Shown in pieces: positions 1-11,995 of a stretch of 64,000 nucleotides of DNA; the stretch's first letter is position 1, and each line of letters opens with the position of its first letter. The notes below the pieces were generated by a model. The model was not told where the DNA came from and searched no databases. It saw nothing but the letters and a program-made list of their open reading frames with translations. Position numbers and translations under genes: made by a program. The DNA lies in assembly GCF_041296385.1 (NCBI RefSeq), contig NC_091015.1:57602345-57666344 (forward strand), written 5' to 3'. This DNA comes from Aphelocoma coerulescens (taxonomy: Eukaryota; Chordata; Aves; Passeriformes; Corvidae).

Positions 1-2775
1 CACAGATCGAGAAGGTCTCGCTCGATCAGTGCCTTCATGCAGTCATCCTAAAGGAAAAGAACCAGTTCAGCAATCTATGGTGATGGATAGTAACTAAGTT
101 TTGCAACTTTACACCAAACTTATGGGGAAATAACTTCCAGTACAACCCCAAATTTCAGAGATCCTGTTTCTTCAGGATCAACGTTTGTCCAGCAATTCGT
201 TCCTCTGAAAAGGTGTTGGAACTACCCATACAGATGTGTCTGTGACATGTCGCAAAAGCTCTCCAGACCCTCTCAGAAGCCTGACCACTGCTCTGCAGAC
301 AACCATATGCATCTCAGAAGCACAGCAGACTATTTCTGTACCCTCAAAAATTAACTGTCTTTTACGAGTGTACTTGTGCCAGTTTTGGTTTCAAATCCAT
401 CCCTTTTGGTACAAGGGCAACAATCTTGGAACTGCTTTCCATTGCATAAGCAAGCCCTGAAGAGATTTGTCCTCAGGACTTTTTCCCAGTTACAGACAGT
501 ATTTTAAAGACAAAGCCTGAATGATTGGCAAAATGAGGCTGGAAATAATTATGCAGATAAGCCAACACTTTTTCTGAAGAAATTTAACATGCAAGAAGAG
601 ATTGAGACCAGTGAAGTATCAGGTTGTTTATAACCGAGTAATAGAGGCTTCACACAGTCAGCCCAGTCACTTGTCCATGTGACAGAAATGAGCTGGCAGT
701 TCCTATGACTGGACTGCAATAGCATGCTCTGGAACTAGCTGTTTTTCTGTGCAAATGAGGGACAGCAGTACATACAGAGATGCATTTCATATGGAAATAA
801 CATGGAGCAAAAGATTTGCCTGCCCAAAACTCTCTGTGGAAAAAGAGCCTAAGAACCTCTGTCAAACCTGATAAGCCTCTAAATTTTCCTCAGGAAGAAT
901 TTGTATAATTATTTAACTACATCCCTAAGTATGACATCAATGAAGCTGTAAAAGCTTGATCAGATAATAAGGTGCTCTAAGACCTGTGATGAGGACAGGA
1001 AAATCTCCAGACACCTTTTTCCTGTTTTGCATTAAAAAGGGCCTAGATAATTCTTAAGAAGGTAAAAACCTTTTTCTTACCAGGATTTGATAAGTTACAT
1101 GTGTGCTATTGGCCCACAGGAGAAGCGATATAAATACAGCTCAACTGTACACTCTTCCTTTGCAAGTTAGGCAATATAAATTACCTCACAGTTCCTGGTG
1201 ACCAGGAGTGCATGTGCACAGAGTTGCAGCCCAGTTATAATTCATCTGGTATCTTGAGGTGTAATGGACAGTGTGAGGTGCCCAAGAGCATTGCAAGTCT
1301 CTTGTCATAAAGGGCAGCTCCTTCACTCCTTAGAACTTGCTCCATCTCCAGGCAGTTAAGTTTAGAAGAAAAACAACCAAACAAAAACCCCCCCCAAAAA
1401 ACCCTGTCTGTCTTCAGGAAGAGATTTGTTGGCTTGCTCAGCATTATAAGCCTTACCTAAATCCTTTGCAAGCAGAAAGGTTAATTCTCAAGCCAGTTGT
1501 GCTGATGCCATCAGTAATACTGGCCAATGTGTGCATCACCACAAGCTAGCTTAAACCATAGCTGTGACACTTGGAAACATAAGAAGGCAGTACCAAGTAC
1601 TCCTTACATTTGGATTTTGCACAAAGGAATGTTAATATATTTCTAAATCTGTGAGGAAAAAAACCAAAAGAGAGTACCATGATTTTTCAGTGGTTTTAAG
1701 GGAAAAAAAAAAAAAAAGGCAGCCTTTCTTCAACATTTTTCCTTTCTTTCAGCCCTGTAAGATTTTGTTTTGTTTTGTTTTTGTTTTTAGGCATTAGATT
1801 TAGTTCTAAACTACCTCTAATTTTCTTTATGTAAGTGTGAAATAAATATTTCTATCTTATGAACACTCAAGATAAACATATTATAACAATTCATCATGCT
1901 GTAGTGTATGTTCCATAAATTCCAGGAAACACCATCATCTTAAATGCCTGTTTCATTCAAGATCTCAGCTCATTTCCAACACAGGAAAAAAAAAGATGAA
2001 ATCATAAGAACTAATAATCAAAGACACTTTTATGAGTCTCAGTGCTCCTGACTCTCCAAGTTCTGTAACAACAATAGAAACTCACTTAGAGAATAATGAT
2101 GTTCTCAATATGTTTTTCCTGTGGCTGCCATTTATACAGTCCTAAGGGTGCTGTCTGAGAAAATAACAAGAGCTACTACAGAACAGCTTGTTGTCAGTGT
2201 TGAACATCAGCCTAAGTGAAATAGAGATCAACATGAAGTGCACTTTAAAAAGTTTATCTTCAGACCTCAGGTATATGCCTAATGGCAGAAATTCTTCAAA
2301 CAGCTGGAGACATCCCATCCTTCCTGCTCCCACACCACCCCCTGCTTTCTGCAAACTGAATTGAGGCAGCAACATTTTAAGCAGGTGCTGCATCTGAACC
2401 ATTAACACTTTCTTGACCTCTTTCTTTCTGATATATGGACGATCCAGAATTATTTTTAGAGATACCATGGCTAGAAGAATAAGGGGGTAGTGGACATCTC
2501 TACCATGAGACATTCCAGGTGAATGGGAGATGATTATTGTTTTCATATGCCAGATAAGTCAGACAACTTCACATTATGTCTACTGAGTAGGAAGCTGTTT
2601 TGTTGGGCTATATATCATGAAATATCCAGTTGTTTCTTTTAGTCAGTTATGTTTAGGCATATAGTAAAACTGCACCACTGTAAAACTTATATCTGGGAGG
2701 AGAAACACCCATTGTATGCTGCCATTGACCTGTTAACCACGTCGTTAACAGCTATTATCACTATTATTTTGGAAT
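1..2775. other. Non-coding intergenic sequence, no gene seen
   Basis: Unique-looking AT-rich sequence beyond the 3' side of ARPP21. The only evident structure is low complexity: an A tract near 1699-1716 and a T/G-rich stretch of repeated TTTTG near 1764-1790. Open frames are short, and none has a recognisable product or convincing splice sites. Confidence 0.6.
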
Positions 2776-3119
2776 GACCTAACTGCAGCTTCCCAGAATC
2801 CTGAAGTGAGCCTGCAAGAAAGGCAGAGAGAAACTTCTTACAATAGCATGTAGTGCCAGGACAAGGGGGACTGGATTCAAACTGATAGTGGGTTTGGTTT
2901 AGATATTAGGAAGAAATTCTTTGCTGTAAGGGTGGTAAGGCACTGGAACAGGCTGCCCAGAGAAGTTGTGTATGCCCTATCTCTGGAAGCATTCAAGGCC
3001 AGGCGGGATGGGGCTTTGAGCAATCTGGTCTAGTGGAAGGTGTCCCTGCTCAAGGGAGAGGGTTGGAACTAGATGATCTTTAAGGTCCCTTCCAACCCAA
3101 ACCATTCTATGATTCCATG
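2776..3119 (+). mobile_element. CR1: CR1 LINE, 3' end fragment
   Basis: Avian CR1 retrotransposon, truncated at the 5' end as is usual. The sequence reads through the typical 3' region: the segment around 2944-2970 (ACTGGAACAGGCTGCCCAG), the GGTGTCCCTGCTCAAGG block near 3038, the AACTAGATGATCTTTAAGG block near 3067, and the terminal CATTCTATGATTCC motif at the 3' end. CR1 ends in short ATTCTATG-type repeats instead of a poly(A) tail, which is what is seen here. No open reverse transcriptase frame remains. Confidence 0.93.
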
Positions 3120-3159
3120 GTTATTTCACGTGGTGTGCTTTTTCTCTTCCATGTTCAGC

Positions 3160-4297
3160 TGATGCCATGATGATTTTTTGCCTTTTCTTTTATATGCCCT
3201 TTATATACCCTTTTATATAGCTTTGTTCTGGTTTGGCCAAATTTAGAAATATATCCTCTGAGAGAAGGCACAACCACCCCTCCCCCACCAGGTTCGGGAA
3301 AAAATAAATTTTCCTCGAAGGAAAGTGAAGGACATAAAACTACTTATTTACCAAACACACAGGAAAAGGAAAATAAGGCTAAATAATAAAATGTTTCACT
3401 GTGGAGGAAAAACCTGGGAAAGTGTTAAGAGTCCTCCCTTTGGTCTCCTCGGAGCTGGGGCTTGGCCCAGGGCCAGGCCCTCTGTGCCCGATGGAAAGTC
3501 CTCCCGATGTGCTCTGAGGTTGAAAGCAGTCCAGCAGCAAAGGGAGAATATCCGGAATTCCAGGGAAGGAAAAACAAAGTTCAACTCTCAGTCTCTCTCT
3601 GGAGAACAAGAAACTGGAAAAACTGGCCAAAAGCTGACTGGAAAGCAGCAAGCCAGGTGCTTCCTCGCTCCCCTGCTGCAGCCGGGGAAAAAAAACCTGC
3701 TATCTCTGTGTGACCTTGAACAAGCTGCAAACTGCTTTGAAAAAGTTTTGCTCAGTTTTTTCCTTCCCCCTCTCAGGCTCAGTTTAGAGGCATAGAAAAA
3801 ATTAATTTCTGGGCATAGGCAGCGATATGGGATACACATCATAAGGTCACCCCAAGACAATCTTTTATGTATCCTCAGTGCTTTTAGCATGCATACTTGT
3901 AATTCCTTAAGCCTGATAACTTGGCATAGTCCTAATATTCCATTAAGCCAGGAGACCTCACAGCTGGGGCCAGAAAGTCCTATGCTATCCTGAGAAACAA
4001 AGGTCCTCTCTAGAACACATCCTGTAAACTAAGATAGGCCCATCCAGGGGGGAATTCCTCAGGCTGGGGGGATATCACACTATCCATTTAAACTTCTCAT
4101 TGGGAACTCTTTGGTAGATATGCTAATTTGCAAGGTCTACAAATTGTATACACGATCTATTGTGTGGGTGCATTTCAGCGCACTCCACCTTGGCGAAGTG
4201 GTACACCTTAAGGATCCTTAAATAAATACCAAGGTAAAACCCCCTTTTTCCCTTAACTGAGTCTGGCTCTTGGTTTTAAGACCAAGAAAAGGCAACA
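3160..4297 (+). mobile_element. Solo LTR of an endogenous retrovirus, interrupted by a second LTR
   Basis: The outer element consists of 3160-3223 and 3860-4297 (about 502 bp). It begins TGATGCCATGATGA and ends AAAGGCAACA, a near inverted match of its start. It is clearly homologous to the LTR at 16141-16606: both share the CTTTTCTTTTATA start region, the AGAACACAT/TGTAAACT block, the GATATGCTAATT block, the GATCTAT block and the AAGGATCCTTAAA block before a poly(A) signal (AATAAA, 4221-4226). The flanking 4-mers (CAGC and CAAC) differ at one base, so a 4-bp duplication is possible. No retroviral genes are present. Confidence 0.8.
3224..3859 (+). mobile_element. LTR inserted into the LTR at 3160-4297
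   Basis: About 636 bp starting TGTTCTGGTTTGGCC and ending CCCCAAGACA, so bounded by TG and CA. The 5' start resembles the LTR at 37269-37848 (TGTNCTGGTTTNGGCC), consistent with one avian ERVL-like group. Aligning the outer LTR with its relative at 16141 shows that the matching sequence stops at 3223 and resumes at 3860. The flanking 5-mers AGCTT (3219-3223) and ATCTT (3860-3864) look like an old 5-bp target duplication with one change. The 156-codon open frame at 3325-3795 lies inside this LTR and has no retroviral domain, so it is not called as a gene. Confidence 0.78.
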
Positions 4298-5001
4298 CAA
4301 CAAATGATGCATTTCCCTGCGGTGAGTATAACTCATCAGGTTTCAGACTTACGGCTGTTTGGACAGTACATGGGAGAAGCTACCCATGTACATACTACCA
4401 CCTGGGGCATATTTTGGAGAACAAGCTGTTCTACTATTCAGTGTCATACATGAAATCCCTATTTGTGCTTGGTCTTTGCATATTAAGTGCTTTAATTAAT
4501 TAATTTTGAGTTAAATATTTTTAAATTGAATGTTAAAATTAACCCATCAGCCCAGGTACAAAAATCAAGTTCCATTATCAGTGTTTTCAATTGTTCAAAG
4601 TAGTTTATTAAGAGAGTTGCACCCTTCCCAGTTAAAAATTCCCCAGTTAAAAATTCCCAACTTAATGCTGCCTTTTCAAACTTCAAACCACTTGTACACC
4701 GTAAGAGTTATCTTTCCTGTGTTTACTGTATACTTTTACAAGTGTTTTAAGATGTGTTGGATGTATTTTAATACTTTTTTTTGGTGTTTTTACTTGTACT
4801 TTGGTTCCAAGGCAAATCCCAAAAACCCCAGTTCTAACAGCCAGCAGCTATTTTTAGCCCCATAGCCATTACCCTGTAGGCAAGCTCCATGGCAACCTGA
4901 ATTTTAATGAAGGCATTTTAGCACCCTTATCTCAACTAATACCATCCCTCTGACAACGGTGAGCCATTGGTGGACGGAGATGATCTGTCAAAGGGAAAGC
5001 A

Positions 5002-5067
5002 CCAATCATTTTAAGCCGAAGGGGCGGGCTGTGGGCGGGCTGTGGGCGGAGCAAAGGCACTATAAAA
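5002..5067 (+). promoter_or_regulatory. LTR promoter: CCAAT, three phased GC boxes, TATA box
   Basis: CCAAT at 5002-5006 is followed by GGGCGGG at 5022-5028, GGGCGGG at 5033-5039 and GGGCGGA at 5044-5050, spaced by exactly 11 bp, then TATAAAA at 5061-5067. This order and spacing is that of a strong RNA polymerase II promoter with Sp1-type sites. Initiation would be expected about 25-30 bp after the TATA box, near 5090, reading rightward. Activity is inferred, not shown. Confidence 0.65.
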
Positions 5068-5360
5068 AATGCGGTAGGCAGAGACACACCCTTTTTTTTC
5101 CCTGCAGGCTAGCTGTGGTGGACATCAGTGCTGGGAAAGCCTGACTCCTATTAAGGAGCCTTTAGTAATTTTTTTTACTTTTGGACCAGCCAAAAGCCAG
5201 CCCAGCACTGCAAGTCCTTTTTCTCTACCTGAGGTCCAGTGCTGTCTCAGCCAGAAGATCTAAAATCCCTGCGCTCCTGGGGCATACCATCTATCGAGCC
5301 ATAGGATCCCAAATTTTTATATTTTTCTAATTTCTGTAATTTTTCCATTTTTCCGTTTTC

Positions 5361-5366
5361 AATAAA
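5361..5366 (+). terminator. Poly(A) signal of the LTR
   Basis: AATAAA about 300 bp downstream of the TATA box in the LTR at 4442-5409, followed by a T-rich stretch that could act as the downstream element. This is the order expected for the R-U5 part of an LTR. Confidence 0.55.
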
Positions 5367-5414
5367 TTATTTTAATTTTTTTTTACTAAGAGCTGTCTCA
5401 TTTCCCACATTCAG

Positions 5415-6759
5415 GAAGTGAGGTAAAAACAAAGAAGTCATTCCACTGAATCCCACCCCACAGAGCTCTCTGCATAGAGGCAATAAATTGTTGCATGTGC
5501 CAGAGTCATTCTGATAGTGCTCTGGCTTAATTGCTTGGGCACTTTCCGAAACTCTACATTAACCTTCAGGGGTCAGTTCATTTAATGAGTTGGATAAACT
5601 GTTTCATCAAGTTGCTTTCAATTGATGAAAATACAAAAATAATCTTTGTGAATTCATGAGTCCTTCTGTGTTCCTCTTGGTAAGCTGTAAAATAGATAAT
5701 TTATGATGCACTTACAAGTTACAGAATTGTTTAGGTACTGGATTGCTAAAGAAGGGAGGTGTAATAAGCATGGAGGAGTGGAGGTGAGTTTATGGACCTG
5801 AAGGATGCAGAATTTTCCAGGTTGCCTTTTACTGTCTGTTAAAACACTGCAATAAGTCAGGTACCAACATTTTTTTTACATTCGTAGCTCCACATAAAAA
5901 AGCAATGAATCCAACCAAAGTCATACACACCAACAGTTGGATACTGGATTCAAACCCCTGTAACTTGAAGATAACACCATTCCTAGCCAATGTGAACTTA
6001 CAGGCTTCACCACACACCACACCCTTCATCAACATACCTCTTGCAGCTGACTGCTCTGCCCTCCCTGTCTCCTTGCTGCAGGAGATGGGCTCCTTCCCTG
6101 CATCCCTGTGTATCAAACGCTGATGCAGTGATCTTGTACCACATAGCACTTACATAGTTACAATAAGCATGAGATGCAAATGGTAGAGTCAGGGTTTAGA
6201 GAGCACATAATTTCTGGCAATTAGACACATTAAAAGGGTCACAGTTGGACATGTCATTTTCAGGCAGTGCGTTTTCCTCACAAAGAAGAGAAGAGAATAA
6301 AAAGACATCATCTCTGAAGAGCAATACAGGTAACTCCTACTGGCTTGTCTCCAGGGGAAACAATACCTCTCTTGACTGCAATGTTTACTCCTATAATTGT
6401 GATTTAACTTTTCATCATCCAAGTGCTAGATATTTTCTTAGGGTTGTAAACAATTTTGCTTGCATCTCATCTCCTCAATTCTGTCTTAAACTGTAATTCT
6501 TTCCAGTTTAATAGCACATCACTTCAAAGTGTTCTATTTGCGTGCCAGATGTACCCAGAGGCATCAGATCAACTAAAACCTTAAATATGTGTGTGTATAT
6601 ATATATATAGATCTCTTATCTTCTCTGTCATTTCCCCTTGACCAGAGCTAGTCCACGCAGCCTTTTCTCCAGTACTCAACTATGATGAAACTGAGAAGTT
6701 TCCAGAAAATTCTCTTCCTTCATCATTAGCAATACAGTGTAAATTCAGATAAAACTATC
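5415..6759. other. Non-coding intergenic sequence
   Basis: No gene is evident. A short GT/TA microsatellite (GTGTGTGTATATATATATATA) lies at about 6590-6609. The overlapping open frames near 5829-6149 are about 100 codons or less and match nothing recognised. Confidence 0.55.
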
Positions 6760-7045
6760 ACAGACTCACAGAATATGCTGAGTTGGAAGGGACCAACAAG
6801 GATCATCAAGTCTGACCCCTGGCCCTCCACAGGACATCCCGAGGTCACACTCAGTGCCCAAGAGCATTGTCCAAACACTTCTTGAACTCTGTCAGGCTCG
6901 GTGCCGTGACCACTTCTCTGGGGATCTGTTCCAGTGTCCAACCACCCTCTGACTGAAAAAATTTTTTCTCATAGCCATCTTAAACCTCCCCTGCCACAAT
7001 TTTAGGCCATTCCCTCAGATCCGTCTTTCCTCCAGGTCTACTGTT
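6760..7045 (-). mobile_element. CR1: CR1 LINE, 3' end fragment, reverse orientation
   Basis: Reads as the reverse complement of a CR1 3' end. The terminal motif is at the left (CACAGACTCACAGAAT), followed by GAGTTGGAAGGGACC and TCATCAAGTCTGACCC, then the body with TTCTTGAACTCTGTCAGGCT and CACTTCTCTGGGGATCTGTT. Diverged, with no coding potential left. Confidence 0.92.
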
Positions 7046-10000
7046 TTTGAGCCTCTCAAGTAGGCTGAATAAATTTCATGCTTGTCTTAAAATATTGGAA
7101 TGAAAAATTCATGTGCAACGCTGGACCTCACTTGAAGTATATATGAATATGACCTAAGATTCCCCTAAAGAATTTTCCCATGCAGAATTTTTCACCTCAG
7201 ACCTGTGGGCTACCATTGTATCCCATCTTAAGAGAGGAACATGGAGCATGCAACTGGTCTCATTTATTTATCTGTAAAAAAACGGTGTTTACTGCCAAGC
7301 TACTGCCTAGCCAGTCACTGGGCTGCATTAACACTCAGTAAAGAGTTTTATTTATTGCCTGACCAGAAGATGGCCCTATACAGCCATGTCTGGGGGACAA
7401 CAGCATTTTTTTCTTCTTTCAAAATTAAGCAGGGACAAGAAGTACACCTGGGGACAAAAAAGTGCAAGAAACAAGTTTCCTCACTTACCTCCTCCTGATG
7501 CCTTAATTAAATATTGCCTTCATGAATTACAAACTCTGAAAGCTGAAGGCCTCTCCAAGGAGAAAACAGCAGACACTTCTCCTCAGTCATGGTCATTGAA
7601 AACATTATCTAAAACAATATATGAGGTTTTGCAAGTAACATGGATCCCAAACAGAGAGATGGGTGAAACTAAAGATAACTTGCAGAACCATTTTGCAATC
7701 AAGCCTGCTTTTTTCTCATTGGTCTCTGCCTGCAGACCTAAGTTTTGTCAATTTTGCCTTAGGGTAAATTAAATTTATTATTCTGTAGAGCTATGATGTT
7801 GATCCATTAACATGTTGTTACAAAAGAGCTGGTACCAACCACAGGACCTGGATGGAGGTTCCTGTTCCCAGGAAGGGCAATCCACACTGAGACTGAAGTC
7901 ACCATTCACACATGTTTCAGAGCCACCAAGGACATGCCATAGCTCTTTCACTGAGCAGTTGCTGACGAGTTTGTGCACTGAGATGTCTGAAAATTGGTAT
8001 GGGACAATGTTACTAGGCAGCCATTATTGAGAGCAGCAGGTTATCATTAGAGTCCTTTAAGCTACTCCTTTGAATTCAGGACCTTCTGAAAATCCTGGCT
8101 TCAGAAGCTGACTCGGCAAAGACAGGGAGCTCTAAGAGAAGCACATCTGCAGTAAGACCTGGCAAGAGTTTGCTTTTTTCCTGATAGCATGTCAGTTACC
8201 AATACACACATGTAAAGTATTTGGGTGGAGTAAAGCTCTAAGCTGGGGCACAGGTGCTACATAACACCTAGATGGACTAATTCCCTAATTCGATGCAACC
8301 TTGGGACAACTTCTTCCTTTTGGCTTTCTTACACAGCCATGGCCCAAACAAAAGCTTTCTTGTCCCCACCACGTTTCCATTTAAGATTAATGCTTTAAGT
8401 TTATGGCCTTATTTCTCACCTGCTTCCTGGTAGAAGAGAACAGTAAGAAGCATTGTACTCTCATGGGTCTCAAAATGAAGGACAACCCGTACACACACAC
8501 AACCCCCGCCATGTTCCATACAGGTTGAAACAAGACATTTATTCAACATGTTTTATGTGTTTTTCCAAAATGTGGACATCATTTAGGGGAGAAGGGCATA
8601 TATTGAGGAAACCCTGATGCCTGCATTTTTTATAAAACAGAATAACACTTATGGAACCACAGTCATCAATGGGTTTTTAAACTTTACATTTGCTAGTCCA
8701 CATGGTCTTAGAACCATATCTAAGGACAATCCAACTTCTGTTTCCATCATTTTCCCATTCTTTATAGAATATTCTTTGATCTTCTAGAAAGGGTACTTTT
8801 CAGACTTAAAGGCAATATTGCTCAGAAAGAGAGAGGAGGCAGGAGAGCTTACATATTTCTTGAAAGATCATAATAAGAGGGAATAAAAAATCCTTCAGCT
8901 CCATTAAATACATAGCCTATAAAAAAACTAGCTAAGCTGGAAATGTCTGCCAATTACATGGCCAAATTAAATACATAGATAATTGGTACTAAGTTAAACT
9001 CCCATCTAAAGGATTGTGAAATCGCAGATGGGAGAAGTGAAATGAGGGGGATCTGTAAAGTTAGCTCTGATTACACCTTGTTTGACTTGACCATTTAAAC
9101 AGCTAATCCTTTGCTAACATATCTGTTCTCAGAGTTATGAACTCATTTTTATAAGGCTGAATCAGTTTTTGTCTAATGTCATATGCAGGATGGTTTTGAT
9201 TTGATCTCAGGTTTGGGAGGTGGTGGCAGGTAGTTTTACTCTGCTTCAGAATAATGAATCTTTAATCACATTGATGGGGAGAAGTTAATAGAAAAATTAA
9301 TGAAAACACAACATCAGTGTCTGTGATGTGTGATGAATAATAATAAAGAGAACAACAGATGCAGTCTGGTTGATGGCCCAATTTAAAATACTTCATGCCC
9401 AATTACAGACACACTCATTTTCCATAAGGCAGACAGTTGGATAAGAAATAGACTATAATTTTCTGCTTTATGACTGCTATATAGAATACCTAAGGTCACA
9501 ACATGGATGATTTGCAGAATACAATAGTTCTTATAGGACAGATGTTTGACAGGGAGCTCCAGTTCTCAGCTGGCATGCAAAGGTACAACCAGGAGAACCC
9601 CGGGCTAGCCTTGTGAAATAAAAAAGGTGAATCTACTTTTTTGAAAATCATCAGAACCAGAGGAGTTTGTCCTTGAATTGCATCACCCAGATACAGATTT
9701 CCTGGTTAAGAAAGAAGGTTAGGATATAATCATGTCCTGCAGAGCTACAAACGCCACCTTTTCTACTCTATCTTCCCACCCATGTCAACTTTATCTGTCC
9801 CTGCTTCACTTTCACTGCTTTGCTTGCACAAGGAAAACTTATTGCTGTAGGAGAGCCAGCAGAATGCCCCTCATTTTGGTGTCATCCTCTCTTTGATGTC
9901 CTAGATAGCAATTCCCCTCACTTGGGCAGAAATACAGGTCTGCTTTACTCAGCTCCCAGGATCTACATTTTGTCTCTCCTTCACAAACCCTCTCTGATTT

Positions 10001-10405
10001 AAACTAGGAAAAAAACACCCCAAAAGGGTCTATACATGCAGCAAAATCAAAAAAGTAATAAAATTAGTAGCGACCAAAAAAACCCAACCATCTCATCATA
10101 AAAGGTCCAGACCAAACTGTTCAGTTCAAAATAGCTAAGCACAGCATTGTGATTTCAACTTCCTCAACCATAACCCACAATTTGAAAGTTTCAGGCCACA
10201 TGTATCTGAAGACACAATTCTAAGTGTGTTCTTTACTCCAGTTTTCACAGGGCTATGTTCCGACTTTGGAAGGATGGTTGTGGTGTTTCTTCTGGGGGTT
10301 TCATTGATCCAACTCAAACTAGGGCTTAGTTCAACCTCCAACTAATTGGTATTTTTGAATGAGAGAACAGTCTGTTGAGAAATTTCTGGCTGGATATACT
10401 TCATA
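7046..10405. other. Non-coding intergenic sequence with a candidate conserved block
   Basis: No gene is recognised. The 128-codon open frame at 7386-7772 has no domain signature or splice support. The stretch at about 8960-9450 is unique-looking, low in repeats and dense in AATTA, ATTAAT and TGATTACA-type words. It may be a conserved non-coding element, but this cannot be judged from one species. The rest shows nothing notable. Confidence 0.5.
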
Positions 10406-10530
10406 CAATTGTTTTGGTTGGAAAAGGCCTTTAGAGGTCATCGGGTTCAACCATTAACCTAACATTACCAAGTCCACCACCAAACCACATCCCTAAGTGC
10501 CACATTTAGGCACCTTTTGCTTGAGGCCTT
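10406..10530 (-). mobile_element. CR1: CR1 LINE, short 3' end fragment, reverse orientation
   Basis: Contains the reverse-complement CR1 3' signature TTTGGTTGGAAAAGGCCTTT, then GGTTCAACCATTAACC and CCAAGTCCACCACCAAACC. Truncated after about 125 bp. Confidence 0.88.
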
Positions 10531-11995
10531 TGCACAGCTGAAGTTGAATATCACTTTAGGGAAGTGGTTTATGACAGGCTGAGTGCTTTAAAACAAGTCC
10601 AAAAAAATTACAAAGATCCTATATATTATTTTCACCCAGTACAAACTTGTATAAAGGTGTCTCTTCAGATTGCTCCTGGTATGTATTCCCTCTGCCTGTT
10701 GCAAGCACAGGGCCAAAACACCTCAGAGAAACAATTGCTTGACTTATTAAACCCGTCTGAATAGCACTGAGGTGCAAGGTCACTGTTTTAACAGGAACTT
10801 GTTTAGTGACGCTGCCTCTTACTGATTTGGGCAGAACATAAGGGCTACGATCGAAGTTATAAAAAAGGCAATATGAATTTAAGCTAAATTACATTTGCTT
10901 GCTACCCAGGGCAAAAACACAGTGAGGTCTGAAATAAGTCAAGTCCTCTTTTGTCAGATGCTGCCTTAATCAGTCTGGATGTGTAAAGTTATTAACCATC
11001 CCTATGGTTATTTTATCTAAACTAAATATTTTGTATTATGGGGAAAATAGTTTTCAGATTCATGGACTTGTAAATAAATACTTTTGAAAGGACCTAGTCT
11101 GAAATGGGGTTTCATATCTTTTTACTAGGTGTCCTACAGGCACAGAAGAAAACATTAATAAAGTCCTAGAATTATACATTATCAAAAATAGGAACATATC
11201 AAGATTCATATCATCACACCTAGAATAAAGATCTTACTGACAGTTAAGCAATAATCTGCAGAGTCCGAAGGAGAAAATAGGCTCTAGTGAATCAGAGCTC
11301 TAGTGATCAGTTCAGCACTTAGTTCTGTCTCTGACTGAGCCCAAAAAGAAATATTTTAGGATGAGTCTGAGAAAGGGAAAAGTTATCCTGTTCCTTCCCC
11401 ATTATATTCTTCAAGCCTCTCAGGATCTAAGGCTCAGGGGACTTTTCAAACCAGAGACAATGCCTTTAGCTAGATATCATATTTTTCTTCCAGAATTTTG
11501 CCTATAAATTGGGCTCATCAATGGCAGCATGTGGCAAAGAAGCCCAGAGTTTCAATTTGCATGATTAAAAAAAAAAGTTAAAAAAAAAAATCTTTCTGGA
11601 CCAAACCAGAAATAAACCAAGGAAGGAACCTCCAAAAATTTTTTGTAGACAGAAAGCTTTATACCATCAACTTCCCACTACATAATAGAGCCTTAGAATT
11701 TTCTGCTGTGTTAAGAAGTTATTAATTGCAATATTAGAAAGAAAAGACAACATTAACCAAAGCATTGCCAAAATACCTCTTATTTATGGGTACTTGATAC
11801 CTTTTACAGGTACTTGCCTGTAAGACACAGTGAAACATGCAGGACTTGCATAATTAATCCATAGATACATGGCAGCAGAACATGGCAGCAGAACATGCCA
11901 GCCTATGCCACAACAGCACATGTGCAAGAAATAATATAACAAATAATGTGAGTATAGATTTGAAGTCTCAACCCCGTAACCCTTCATGCAATCTA
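10531..11995. other. Non-coding intergenic sequence
   Basis: AT-rich and without recognisable genes. Two A tracts lie around 11566-11590. A 13-bp perfect tandem duplication (ACATGGCAGCAGA twice) occupies 11867-11892, just before the candidate first exon at 11996. An in-frame ATG in a stronger context lies at 11882, just inside this repeat. Confidence 0.5.
11867..11892 (+). repeat. 13-bp perfect tandem duplication
   Basis: ACATGGCAGCAGA occurs twice in a row, followed by a third partial copy (ACATGCC). Likely a replication-slippage product. Confidence 0.9.

Larger units (their letters stand above)
4442..5409 (+). mobile_element. Probable solo LTR of a third retroviral type, left end uncertain
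   Basis: The right part is LTR-like: CCAAT box (5002-5006), three GC boxes (5022-5050), TATAAAA (5061-5067), a stretch that could be the transcribed R region, AATAAA (5361-5366), then a T-rich stretch ending TTTCCCACA at 5409. The left end is less clear. TTCAG occurs at 4437-4441 just before a TG and again at 5410-5414 just after the terminal CA, which would make a 968-bp LTR with a 5-bp target duplication. A match of this kind by chance is not negligible, and the LTR may instead begin near 4876 (TGTAGGCAAG). A 15-bp tandem duplication lies at 4628-4657. No second LTR or internal genes are seen. Confidence 0.5.

Noticed and set aside
3325..3795. 156-codon plus-strand open frame, with minus-strand frames over the same stretch
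   Set aside because: It lies wholly inside the inserted LTR (3224-3859) and has no gag, pol or env character. It is a by-product of LTR sequence.
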